Shown piece after piece: positions 1 through 6,512 of a stretch of DNA of 17,947 bases (the stretch's first letter is position 1; each line of letters opens with the position of its first letter). The notes below the pieces were generated by a model. That model had not been told where the DNA came from. It did no database searches and was given only the letters and a program-made list of their open reading frames with translations. Origin of the DNA: Candidatus Saccharimonadota bacterium (GTDB lineage: Bacteria > Patescibacteriota > Saccharimonadia > Saccharimonadales > EFPC-124); the NCBI GenBank assembly GCA_016880595.1, contig JAEHDC010000045.1:1-17947 (forward strand). The letters are read 5' to 3'. Position numbers and translations under genes: made by a program.

Positions 1-34
1 ATACCACACCTCTGTTACATACGCTATTCTTGCT

Positions 35-610
35 CTAAATAAAATGTCCAGCCTGAGCCAAACTGGCCTCTTTAATAATAACCCAATGCGTTTCTTGATC
101 TATGCCCAAAAACAGGCCAATTTTTTTAATGGGTACAGAGAACGCGAGTTGCTTACGATCATAGTGCTTTAGGGCTTCCTCAGCTACAGTAAACTGCTTA
201 CCGCTTAGATCCATGGCTAGCGTAGAATGAAAAATCATTTTCTGACCTTCAAAAACACCGGTCGACCCTGGAAATAATGGCTCTAAAGCCGCTAGTAATT
301 GCTCGTGAATTTTATTTAGATGATCATTTTTAACAACCTCTAAATAAAGTACCTTATCGCTAAAATTTTTGTGCCCTTCCAAGTTGATTTTAAATGCCTT
401 GGTACTAGCAGCTAGCTTATCCATAATCTTTGCAGCTTTTTGGATATCATCTAAACCATCAACCACAAAGGGACGCTTAACTGTAACGTGCGGCGGCTGG
501 CCAAGTCCAGAAAAAGAGCCGGTTGCATTAGCAAGATTAAGCTCAATATCACGAATGCGATTGTAATCCGGATTTTCTATAATAACGCCAATTCCGATTG
601 TATAGGCCAT
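35..610 (-). CDS. 2H phosphoesterase / 2'-5' RNA ligase-like protein
   Basis: This 191-residue protein belongs to the 2H phosphoesterase superfamily (LigT/2'-5' RNA ligase-like). Two HxT motifs are visible, HVT at residues 41-43 and HST at 128-130, about 85 residues apart as expected for the two lobes of the fold. Family members hydrolyse or form 2'-5' or cyclic phosphodiester bonds in RNA or nucleotides; the substrate here cannot be told from sequence. The ATG at 610 is chosen because GGGAGG lies just upstream (614-619 on the plus strand). The frame stays open to 781, but that extension runs into pyrG and looks like non-coding translation (arginine-rich). The gene follows pyrG after 43 nt on the same strand and is probably co-transcribed, perhaps linking it loosely to nucleotide or RNA metabolism. 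Both histidines are intact, so it is likely active. Confidence 0.85.
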   Translation of the reverse strand: MAYTIGIGVIIENPDYNRIRDIELNLANATGSFSGLGQPPHVTVKRPFVVDGLDDIQKAAKIMDKLAASTKAFKINLEGHKNFSDKVLYLEVVKNDHLNKIHEQLLAALEPLFPGSTGVFEGQKMIFHSTLAMDLSGKQFTVAEEALKHYDRKQLAFSVPIKKIGLFLGIDQETHWVIIKEASLAQAGHFI

Positions 611-653
611 GTGTTTTCCTCCCAAATTATAAGCTTGCGGTTGCCTTAGCGCA

Positions 654-2252
654 TTAACCCTTCTTCGCCGCAGCAACAAACCCATTGAATAACGGATGTG
701 GCCTGTCTGGGCGAGAGCGAAATTCTGGATGAGCCTGCGTGCCAACAAAAAAATTAAGTTCTGGCATCTCAATAACCTCAACCAATGAGCCGTCTGGGGA
801 TGTGCCGCTTATAAGCATGCCGGCTTGCTCATAGAATTTGTTGTATTTTTGGTTGACTTCGTAGCGGTGGCGGTGGCGCTCTTCAATCCAGTGCGTTCCA
901 TACAGCTTCTCGGCCTGGCTTCCTTTTTTGATTTTACAGGGGTAATTGCCGAGCCGCATTGTGCCGCCAGTCAACTCCTTGCTCTTTTGGTTGGCCATGA
1001 TGTAGATAACTGGATCTGGTGTCAACGGCTCCACCTCAGAAGTTTGGGCATTTGCCAATCCGGCTTTGCGAGCGGCAGCCACAACTGCCATTTGCATTCC
1101 AAGGCAAATTCCCAAATACGGCACATTGTTGTCCATGGCAAAACGCGCCGCCTGAACCATGCCCTCAAGCCCGCGCGCGCCAAAGCCGCCAGGAATTAGC
1201 AGACCGCTGTACTGATGTAAGCTTTCAACGCCCTCCAGTTCAATCTTTTCAGCATCAATCCAATCAAACTTTAAGTTAACGTGGTTAGCCCAAGCTGCCG
1301 AGCGCAACGCCTCAATAACTGAAAAATAAGTGTCTTCGTTATCCAAATATTTTGCAACGACTCCAATTTTTACAGTCTTTTGGTAAGCTACGGTGGCCGA
1401 TTCAACAACCCTTTGCCACTTTTTTACATCTGACTTTTTAGGCTTGAGGTTAAGCTTTCTAGCAATGATGTCGCCCGCTTTGTGATCCTCCAAGGTCAAT
1501 GGCACTTCGTAAACCGTGCGTGCATTTGGCAGCAAAATAACAGATTCGCGCGGGATACCGCCAAACATTGCAATCTTTTCTGCCGCCGCTGTTGGAGCTG
1601 GCTTTTCTGAACGCACCAACACCAAATCTGGTATAATGCCAACGCTGCGCAAATCGCGCAAAGCGTTCTGTGCAGGTTTAGTCTTGAACTCTTTACTTGT
1701 TCCAAGCCACGGCAAATATACCAAATGTGCGAAGGCGCAACGGCCTGGAAATTTTAGAGCCATCTCGCGAATCGCCTCCATGAATGCCGTACTCTCAATA
1801 TCACCAACAGTGCCGCCAATTTCTACAATGTGCACGTCACTGCCCTCGCCCGCCTCAATAATAGTTTGCTGAATCAATCCAGTAAAATGAGGCACCATTT
1901 GCACGTCCTCTCCGCCATACTTGCCAGCGCGCTCATCTTCAATTAATTTTAAAAATAGTTTGCCGCTCATGACAGAGCTTTTTTGCGTCATTTCTGTATC
2001 CAAAAAACGCTCATAGTGGCCAAGGTCGAGATCAGCCTCAGCACCATCTTTGGTTACATAGCACTCGCCGTGCTCTGCTGGACGCAGCGTTCCAGCATCG
2101 ACGTTAAGATAAACGTCAAGCTTTTGCATTGAAATTTTTTGGCCTTTGGATCTTAAAACGGCGCCTAATGACGCCGCGGTAATTCCTTTGCCGAGTCCGG
2201 AAATAACGCCTCCGGTGACAAATACATAGTGCGTAAAGTTTGTTCGCTCCAT
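654..2252 (-). CDS. pyrG: CTP synthase (glutamine-hydrolysing)
   Basis: CTP synthase aminates UTP to CTP using ATP and glutamine, the last step of de novo pyrimidine nucleotide synthesis, in the cytoplasm. The 532 residues match the usual length. The N-terminal synthetase domain (about 1-270) has the glycine-rich ATP loop (SGLGKG, 18-23), DLDLGHYERF (74-83) and EIGGTVGDIES (144-154). The C-terminal class I glutamine amidotransferase domain (about 293-530) carries the nucleophile Cys383 in GICLGMQ and the His508/Glu510 pair in AHPEF. An oddity is KLDVYLNVDAGT at 44-55, where most family members have proline in place of both the Val and the Ala (DPY and DPG). The ATG at 2252 lies 8 nt after a TATACT box, so the mRNA is probably leaderless. 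The 2H phosphoesterase gene follows on the same strand. Confidence 0.97.
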   Translation of the reverse strand: MERTNFTHYVFVTGGVISGLGKGITAASLGAVLRSKGQKISMQKLDVYLNVDAGTLRPAEHGECYVTKDGAEADLDLGHYERFLDTEMTQKSSVMSGKLFLKLIEDERAGKYGGEDVQMVPHFTGLIQQTIIEAGEGSDVHIVEIGGTVGDIESTAFMEAIREMALKFPGRCAFAHLVYLPWLGTSKEFKTKPAQNALRDLRSVGIIPDLVLVRSEKPAPTAAAEKIAMFGGIPRESVILLPNARTVYEVPLTLEDHKAGDIIARKLNLKPKKSDVKKWQRVVESATVAYQKTVKIGVVAKYLDNEDTYFSVIEALRSAAWANHVNLKFDWIDAEKIELEGVESLHQYSGLLIPGGFGARGLEGMVQAARFAMDNNVPYLGICLGMQMAVVAAARKAGLANAQTSEVEPLTPDPVIYIMANQKSKELTGGTMRLGNYPCKIKKGSQAEKLYGTHWIEERHRHRYEVNQKYNKFYEQAGMLISGTSPDGSLVEVIEMPELNFFVGTQAHPEFRSRPDRPHPLFNGFVAAAKKG

Positions 2253-2260
2253 GTAAAATT

Positions 2261-2289
2261 AGTATAACAAAGGTTGGGTTCAGGGGCAA
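2261..2289 (-). promoter_or_regulatory. pyrG promoter, probably leaderless
   Basis: Read on the minus strand, TTGCCC (2284-2289) and TATACT (2261-2266) are separated by exactly 17 bp, a good sigma-70-type promoter. The start codon at 2252 is only 8 nt beyond the -10 box, so transcription should begin at or within a base or two of the ATG. No Shine-Dalgarno sequence is present. Confidence 0.6.
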
Positions 2290-2296
2290 ATTTATG

Positions 2297-2331
2297 TGCT
2301 ACCCTCGCCGTTCAGTATAGCGAGGGTAGCA
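2297..2331 (-). terminator. 12-bp perfect hairpin after the kinase-like gene
   Basis: The arms at 2297-2308 and 2320-2331 are perfectly complementary over 12 bp, around an 11-nt loop (2309-2319). The hairpin begins 13 nt beyond the stop codon of the minus-strand kinase-like gene and sits just upstream of the pyrG promoter, so it probably insulates the two. The run of T after the stem on the minus strand is short and delayed (CATAAATTT), making this a weak intrinsic terminator by the classical rule. Confidence 0.55.
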
Positions 2332-2344
2332 TCAAAAAACCATC

Positions 2345-2830
2345 TTACACCGTAATTCGGTATACACGGTCAAAACCTTCGCCGAGCGTCGGAGGAGTAG
2401 CCAAAAGTCGCTGATAACACCTTTCGATGTCTACAACTTGTTGGCTTACATTGCCTTCATTTCTTAGCAGAGCTTCTTCTAACGATGTACTAAAAAAAAT
2501 TGACACAACCCTACGCGCTCCGAGACGTCGCCACAGCTGGATATCTCTAACCCGCAGGCTCTGATACGTATTTGTTGAACCAACTACAACGCGCCTCCTT
2601 TGCCGCAAAGCTGCACGAACTTTGTCCTGCACATCAGCCTTAACTTCGCACTCAGCCAAGCCGTTTGGCTCAGTTGGAATCTCATGGGTTGCATCCAATG
2701 CGATAACCAAGAAGCCAGAACTAACCAACTGCTGCAAGTATGCGTTTTGACCAACTCCTGGCATACTCACCGGCATAACCACGGTTCGGCGCTGCAGATC
2801 GCGCAGCTCGACAAGCAAATCGCTGCTCAT
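2345..2830 (-). CDS. P-loop kinase-like protein with degenerate Walker A
   Basis: This 161-residue protein has the outline of a small P-loop kinase of the AAA_33/polynucleotide-kinase-like group. A hydrophobic strand leads into MPGVGQN (23-29). A second strand VVVGSTNTYQSLRVRD (81-96) is followed by a helix and RRVVSIFF (106-113), then SLEEALLRN (116-124), with PTLGEGFDRVYRI (147-159) at the end. In active relatives the first motif is GxPGSGK(S/T); here Gln replaces the catalytic Lys and Asn the Ser/Thr. The lid region after RN also lacks the usual arginine. The protein is therefore probably not a functional kinase, or it binds nucleotide differently. The ATG at 2830 is supported by AAGGAGG 6 nt upstream. 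It is a single-gene unit with its own TATAAT box (2878-2883) and 3' hairpin. The reading frame is intact. The family assignment rests on pattern recognition. Confidence 0.7.
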   Translation of the reverse strand: MSSDLLVELRDLQRRTVVMPVSMPGVGQNAYLQQLVSSGFLVIALDATHEIPTEPNGLAECEVKADVQDKVRAALRQRRRVVVGSTNTYQSLRVRDIQLWRRLGARRVVSIFFSTSLEEALLRNEGNVSQQVVDIERCYQRLLATPPTLGEGFDRVYRITV

Positions 2831-2877
2831 CGTAGCCTCCTTAAAACTACTTGACGAAAAGCTATTGGTAATAAACT

Positions 2878-2883
2878 ATTATA
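2878..2883 (-). promoter_or_regulatory. -10 box of the kinase-like gene
   Basis: TATAAT on the minus strand, 47 nt upstream of the ATG at 2830 and followed by AAGGAGG before the start. No convincing -35 hexamer is seen at 16-18 bp. Confidence 0.4.
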
Positions 2884-2955
2884 CTTTGCCTAAAAATGCA
2901 ATGCTTTTTATGCGCTTTTGGCTTTTATAAACCAAAGATTGTAACTGTCATACAT

Positions 2956-2979
2956 AAAAAAGGTGGACAAAAAGTCCAC
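2956..2979 (-). terminator. Intrinsic terminator of tRNA-Ser
   Basis: On the minus strand a 6-bp stem (2974-2979 with 2963-2968) closes a five-T loop and is followed by C and then six T (2956-2961). It lies 16 nt beyond the CCA end of the tRNA, as expected for a single-tRNA transcription unit. Confidence 0.7.
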
Positions 2980-2994
2980 AATTATCATATACTT

Positions 2995-3084
2995 TGGCGG
3001 AGAGGGCGGGATTTGAACCCGCGGTACAGTTGCCCGTACACACGCTTTCCAAGCGTGCGCCTTAAACCACTCGGCCACCTCTCC
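2995..3084 (-). tRNA. tRNA-Ser (GGA anticodon)
   Basis: On the minus strand the acceptor stem GGAGAGG (3078-3084) pairs with CCTCTCC (2999-3005). The D-arm contains GAGTGG. The anticodon stem-loop is CGCTTGGAAAGCG with anticodon GGA. A long variable arm of serine type follows, then the T-arm GCGGGTTCAAATCCCGC. The discriminator is G (2998) and CCA (2995-2997) is encoded in the DNA. The body without CCA is 87 nt, normal for tRNA-Ser. It should read UCC and UCU codons. Confidence 0.97.
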
Positions 3085-3097
3085 TTGTTCTCAGATT

Positions 3098-3106
3098 ATT
3101 TTATCA
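3098..3106 (-). promoter_or_regulatory. Extended -10 promoter of tRNA-Ser
   Basis: TGATAAAAT on the minus strand fits an extended -10 (TGnTAnnnT) and would give a 5' leader of about 6-8 nt before the mature tRNA end at 3084. The 14-mer covering it (3097-3110) recurs exactly at 7877-7890 upstream of another minus-strand gene. No clear -35 is seen. Confidence 0.45.
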
Positions 3107-3138
3107 TATTGTTGGTATAATTGGATATTGGTAAGTTG

Positions 3139-3154
3139 GCGAATTTGAATTCGC
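3139..3154. repeat. 16-bp palindrome upstream of macB-like operon
   Basis: GCGAATT and AATTCGC (7-bp perfect arms) flank the dinucleotide TG between the tRNA promoter and the ABC transporter genes. It is too small and lacks a T tract, so it is not a likely terminator. A protein-binding site is possible but unproven. Confidence 0.4.
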
Positions 3155-3198
3155 GCATTCAACCCCAAAAATACGTTGTTAAAAAAGACCTATCCTAA

Positions 3199-3220
3199 AA
3201 GGTGTTTTACACCTTATAAT
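3199..3220 (+). promoter_or_regulatory. Operator-like palindrome abutting the -10 box of the ABC operon
   Basis: AAGGTGT (3199-3205) and ACACCTT (3209-3215) form a perfect 7-bp inverted repeat around TTT. The last base of the repeat is the first base of TATAAT (3215-3220), the probable -10 box. A dimeric repressor bound here would cover the -35/-10 spacer. No good -35 hexamer is visible. The ATG at 3257 follows after 36 nt without a recognisable Shine-Dalgarno sequence. Confidence 0.45.
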
Positions 3221-3256
3221 AAAGAGTAAGGTATTTTATTAAATAATCGAGTAAAT

Positions 3257-4135
3257 ATGCAACCAGTTATTGAGCTATTCGGCCTCAGCAAAATGTTTGG
3301 TGTTGGCGACGCAACTACTGTCGCACTTGACGACATCAATCTCACCATAGAAAAAGGCGAGTTTGTTGCAATTATGGGTCCTAGCGGCTCTGGCAAAACG
3401 ACGCTAATGAACATTCTCGGCTTGTTGGACACGCCGACGCATGGCGAATATTATCTTGAAGGCAAGGCCGTTACCGACCTCAGCCAACATAAGTGCGCCA
3501 AGCTTCGTCGCGACCACATTGGAATGATTTTTCAAAATTTTAATTTGTTAAGCCGCAGTACAGTCATCGACAACGTAGCTTTGCCACTGACCTACAGAGG
3601 TAATGCACAAGCTAAGCGTTTGACCGCTGCCAGCAAGCTTTTGCGCACTTTTGGCTTGAATGAGCGTGAGTATTACATGCCGTACCAACTTAGCGGCGGG
3701 CAGTTGCAGCGCGTGGCAATTGCTAGGGCTTTGGTCACAAACCCGGCCATTATTTTAGCGGATGAACCAACCGGTAACCTCGATACCAAAAGCTCAGAAA
3801 TTATTATGAGCGAGCTGGCTGACATCCACATGCAAGGCAACACCATCATTATGGTTACTCACAACCCGGATGTGGCAATTTACGCCAACCGCGTTATCCA
3901 AATGATTGACGGCACGGTTGCCAGCGACAGCAAGCATCCCGAGACTTTAAACACCACTGGCAACAAGCGCCCATTAAGCAGCTTCCGCAAGGCCATGGAC
4001 GCCGCGGTCAATGCCAATAAAGAGTTTGTGGAGGCCACGGCCGCACTGCTGCCGCCAAAAACGCGCGGCAAACGCAAAGCCGCAGCAGCTCGTCGTAAAC
4101 GCATGGCAATAAAATCGCGAAAGGCCAAAAAATGA
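3257..4135 (+). CDS. MacB-like ABC transporter ATP-binding protein
   Basis: This is the nucleotide-binding subunit of a MacB/LolD-type (type VII) ABC system, which uses ATP to drive export or mechanotransmission rather than classical uptake. All motifs are intact: Walker A GPSGSGKTT (41-49), Q-loop Gln93, signature LSGGQ (145-149), Walker B ILADE with Glu170, D-loop NLDT and H-loop His202. The core ends near residue 225. Beyond it is an unusual tail of about 65 residues that ends in a very basic Lys/Arg/Ala-rich stretch (268-292); ordinary members of the family are near 220-230 residues. The stop codon overlaps the permease start by 4 bp (ATGA), which indicates translational coupling. A palindrome next to the -10 box suggests repression. 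The exported substrate is unknown. Confidence 0.93.
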   Translation: MQPVIELFGLSKMFGVGDATTVALDDINLTIEKGEFVAIMGPSGSGKTTLMNILGLLDTPTHGEYYLEGKAVTDLSQHKCAKLRRDHIGMIFQNFNLLSRSTVIDNVALPLTYRGNAQAKRLTAASKLLRTFGLNEREYYMPYQLSGGQLQRVAIARALVTNPAIILADEPTGNLDTKSSEIIMSELADIHMQGNTIIMVTHNPDVAIYANRVIQMIDGTVASDSKHPETLNTTGNKRPLSSFRKAMDAAVNANKEFVEATAALLPPKTRGKRKAAAARRKRMAIKSRKAKK

Positions 4136-5364
4136 TCCGCTTCTTATCCGACTACAAAATTGCCGTTGCCAACCTAAAAGCCACGCGCGTCCGCACCGCA
4201 CTTACAATTCTGGGGATTGTAATTGGAGTAGCCTCTGTTACCATGATTCTGGCGTTGGGCGAAGGCGACAAAAATATGGTGAAAACCCAAGTTAATTCCC
4301 TTGGAGAAAATGTCCTAACCGTGCGCCCAGGCAAAGCATACCGAGATTCAAGCGGCAATATCACCAATTACAATTTCTTGGCCGCGCTAAGCGCCTCAAC
4401 CTTAACAGAAAAAGATCTACAATCTATCAGCCAAATAGCCAATGTTGAAACCGCTGCACCGTTAATGCTAATTGCCGGCAATATTTCTGACACTGATGGC
4501 CAGAGCCAGCAAGGTACAATTGTGGCTTCTAACGAAAACGCAGCAGATGCACTTGGCCTAAGTATGCGCGCCGGCGAATTTCTTTCAGCCGACACGCCCA
4601 GCCACACTGTTGTTTTGGGTGACGATTTGGCAGTTGCGCTAATTGGCTCGGACGTCGCCATTGGCCAAAAAATCATCTTGCGCGGCCAATCCTACACCGT
4701 TAGCGGCATACTCAACCACTCCTCGTCATCGGCCAGCGTCAGTAACGTTTTTGACATCAACCAAGCAGCATTTATCTCTATGGATGACGGCAAATCATTC
4801 AACCAAGGCATAGCGCAAATCCAGCAAATTAATATTCGGGTTGCAGATACTAGTCAAATTGGCGCTACAGCCCAATCAGTTCAGCAAGAACTCCTTAAGA
4901 ACCATGGCAATGAGGAAGATTTTAGCGTGCTCACACCAGAAGAAATTGTACAATTAACAAACACTGTTCTAAAGGTTGTAACCAGCTTCATTGGTGCGGT
5001 GGCAGCAATTTCAATTGTGGTTGGCGGTGTTGGAGTGATGAATATTATGCTGGTTAGTGTCACTGAGCGCACGCGTGAAATCGGTATTCGCAAAGCTGTT
5101 GGCGCCACGTATTTTCAGATTCTGTCACAGTTTATAATTGAGGCACTGCTAATGAGCATTGCTGGCGGCGTAATTGGAATAGCTATTGGTTACGCCCTTG
5201 CCTACACCGCTGGCACGTTAATGGGATTCATGCCAGGAGTAACTTGGCCAATAATTGGAATAGCATTTGGAATCTCTATTGGAGTTGGATTGGTCTTTGG
5301 CGCCTGGCCGGCAATTAAAGCCGCGCGCAAAGATCCAATTGAAGCGCTGAGATATTTCCAGTAA
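4132..5364 (+). CDS. MacB-like ABC transporter permease (MacB_PCD / FtsX)
   Basis: This 410-residue permease partners the ATPase just upstream, and the two overlap at ATGA. The architecture is that of MacB/FtsX permeases. A cytoplasmic N-terminus is followed by TM1 (about 22-42). A large extracytoplasmic periplasmic-core-like domain covers about 45-275. The FtsX domain then has three segments near 282-308, 333-358 and 370-394. The coupling region VTERTREIGIRKAVGA, typical of the family, sits between TM2 and TM3, and the protein ends with KDPIEALRYFQ, the usual C-terminal signature. In bacteria with one membrane such pairs export peptides, lipids or antibiotics or act in stress resistance; no adaptor (MacA) gene lies in the window. 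The gene converges on the isomerase gene with just 2 bp between stop codons. Confidence 0.93.
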   Translation: MIRFLSDYKIAVANLKATRVRTALTILGIVIGVASVTMILALGEGDKNMVKTQVNSLGENVLTVRPGKAYRDSSGNITNYNFLAALSASTLTEKDLQSISQIANVETAAPLMLIAGNISDTDGQSQQGTIVASNENAADALGLSMRAGEFLSADTPSHTVVLGDDLAVALIGSDVAIGQKIILRGQSYTVSGILNHSSSSASVSNVFDINQAAFISMDDGKSFNQGIAQIQQINIRVADTSQIGATAQSVQQELLKNHGNEEDFSVLTPEEIVQLTNTVLKVVTSFIGAVAAISIVVGGVGVMNIMLVSVTERTREIGIRKAVGATYFQILSQFIIEALLMSIAGGVIGIAIGYALAYTAGTLMGFMPGVTWPIIGIAFGISIGVGLVFGAWPAIKAARKDPIEALRYFQ

Positions 5365-5366
5365 AA

Positions 5367-6401
5367 TTAGCCGAGTTCTTTTTTAAACCGCTCAACCAAA
5401 TCCACAGGAGTTGGATTTACACCGTTCAAAAGCGCCAAATAATTTGTGGCAAAATCGCCAAGCAAAATAAGATATAACAGATGCTCAAGGACGCTCTGAC
5501 CTTTAGCTTGCACCTCAATTGCAGCTGGTTTTTTACCAGACAATAATTTTTCTGTCACCTCAAAACGGCGCAGAACACGCGGATGCTCAAAGCTAGAAAT
5601 TAGGTTGACGCAGGCAAACGGCTTGTCTATTGGGTGGCTTGTCCAACCAATAAACTCGTTATGGCTAAGCTCTGGAAAAGTGTTACACCACGCGGTGTTT
5701 TTGGCATTTTCGTTGGCGCTAATCTTCCACTTGTAAGCTGCCGGATACATTTGCGGGCCAGCGTAAATTATTACAGACTTGCCTGCCAACTCGTGCGCCA
5801 GCTGCTTAGCCTGATTCTGCGCCGTTGGAACTTCTTTTGCCCATCCAGCCAATGCCTTTTGCAATGGTTCAGCCAATTCTGCCATCTCTTGCAGAGCACT
5901 TGGCTGAACAAATTTGGCCGCTACCAATATTTCAACAATTGCACGGTAAAAATAAAACGCGGCCGTGCGCGGCTGAGTGCATTCTGGAATCTCAATAAAA
6001 ATATCTTTGTGCAACTTGGCATCATCAGCCAATTTCCCACCGTGTGCCTGTACAACAATTTGTGCATTTTTTTGACGAGCTTTTGCAAGCGCCGAAAGTG
6101 TTTCCTCGGTGTTTCCTGAGTAGCTACTAGCAATCACTAAAGTATTTTGATTAACATACGCCGGCAGTGTGTAATTCCGGCAAACCTCAAACGGCACATT
6201 AATCTGCGGCCAAGTTGCAATAAATTGGCCAGGGAAAGCGCTACCGCCCATACCTGTTAAAACAATATTATGAATTGGCTGCGTAAAACTGGCAGAACTA
6301 GCAATGTCAAAATTGTGAGCTAGTTGTGCTGGCTCGTGCGACGCAAAGTCTAAAGCATTTTGCGGATCGCGCTGAGCAATAATATTTAAATCATCTAACA
6401 T
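5367..6401 (-). CDS. Bifunctional phosphoglucose/phosphomannose isomerase
   Basis: This SIS-domain enzyme interconverts fructose 6-phosphate with glucose 6-phosphate and mannose 6-phosphate in the archaeal and CPR-type family. It has 344 residues, near the family norm. Visible motifs are GMGGSA (50-55) and SSYSGNTEET (92-101) for sugar-phosphate binding, QPRTAAF (143-149), and PELSHNEFIGW (243-253) with the catalytic Glu and His. The ATG at 6401 is preferred: TATAAT (6408-6413) ends just 6 nt upstream, so the message is probably leaderless, and the longer frame would need a TTG at 6419 that precedes the -10 box. The product fits with the phosphomannomutase at 11547-12887, giving a route from fructose 6-phosphate to mannose 1-phosphate or glucose 1-phosphate for glycan precursors. 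Confidence 0.92.
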   Translation of the reverse strand: MLDDLNIIAQRDPQNALDFASHEPAQLAHNFDIASSASFTQPIHNIVLTGMGGSAFPGQFIATWPQINVPFEVCRNYTLPAYVNQNTLVIASSYSGNTEETLSALAKARQKNAQIVVQAHGGKLADDAKLHKDIFIEIPECTQPRTAAFYFYRAIVEILVAAKFVQPSALQEMAELAEPLQKALAGWAKEVPTAQNQAKQLAHELAGKSVIIYAGPQMYPAAYKWKISANENAKNTAWCNTFPELSHNEFIGWTSHPIDKPFACVNLISSFEHPRVLRRFEVTEKLLSGKKPAAIEVQAKGQSVLEHLLYLILLGDFATNYLALLNGVNPTPVDLVERFKKELG

Positions 6402-6407
6402 AAACTT

Positions 6408-6413
6408 ATTATA
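6408..6413 (-). promoter_or_regulatory. -10 box of a probably leaderless isomerase mRNA
   Basis: A perfect TATAAT on the minus strand lies 6 nt before the ATG at 6401. No Shine-Dalgarno sequence is present and the -35 region is weak. The arrangement matches the -10 boxes found before pyrG and murE. Confidence 0.55.
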
Positions 6414-6446
6414 CAGCAATTTAGCACAAGCAGTTTAAAATTTGCA

Positions 6447-6476
6447 TTGCATTCCAACCCCGACCTGTGCTACATT
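6447..6476 (+). promoter_or_regulatory. Promoter of orphan gene 6513-7052
   Basis: TTGCAT (6447-6452) and TACATT (6471-6476) are 18 bp apart, and TGC precedes the -10 box (TGCTACATT), forming an extended -10. It is back-to-back with the isomerase promoter. Confidence 0.5.
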
Positions 6477-6512
6477 GTAGTAAAGACACCATAAGCACTT
6501 AAGGGGTGGGAA

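Noticed and set aside
1..34. Possible end of another gene or a regulatory site at the left edge
   Set aside because: Thirty-four bases show no frame continuity, hairpin or promoter that can be supported.
611..781. A 57-residue N-terminal extension of the 2H phosphoesterase
   Set aside because: It overlaps the 3' end of pyrG, has no ribosome-binding site and lacks family similarity, while GGGAGG marks the ATG at 610.
2896..3120. A plus-strand open frame of 74 codons
   Set aside because: It runs across the tRNA-Ser gene and its terminator on the opposite strand and has no ribosome-binding site.
4133..4135. TGA read as glycine (genetic code 25 of SR1/Gracilibacteria)
   Set aside because: TGA ends the ATPase at the exact overlap with the permease start, and no gene here needs in-frame TGA to be read through.
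6402..6419. A TTG start for the isomerase
   Set aside because: It would place the start codon upstream of the TATAAT box that probably drives the gene.
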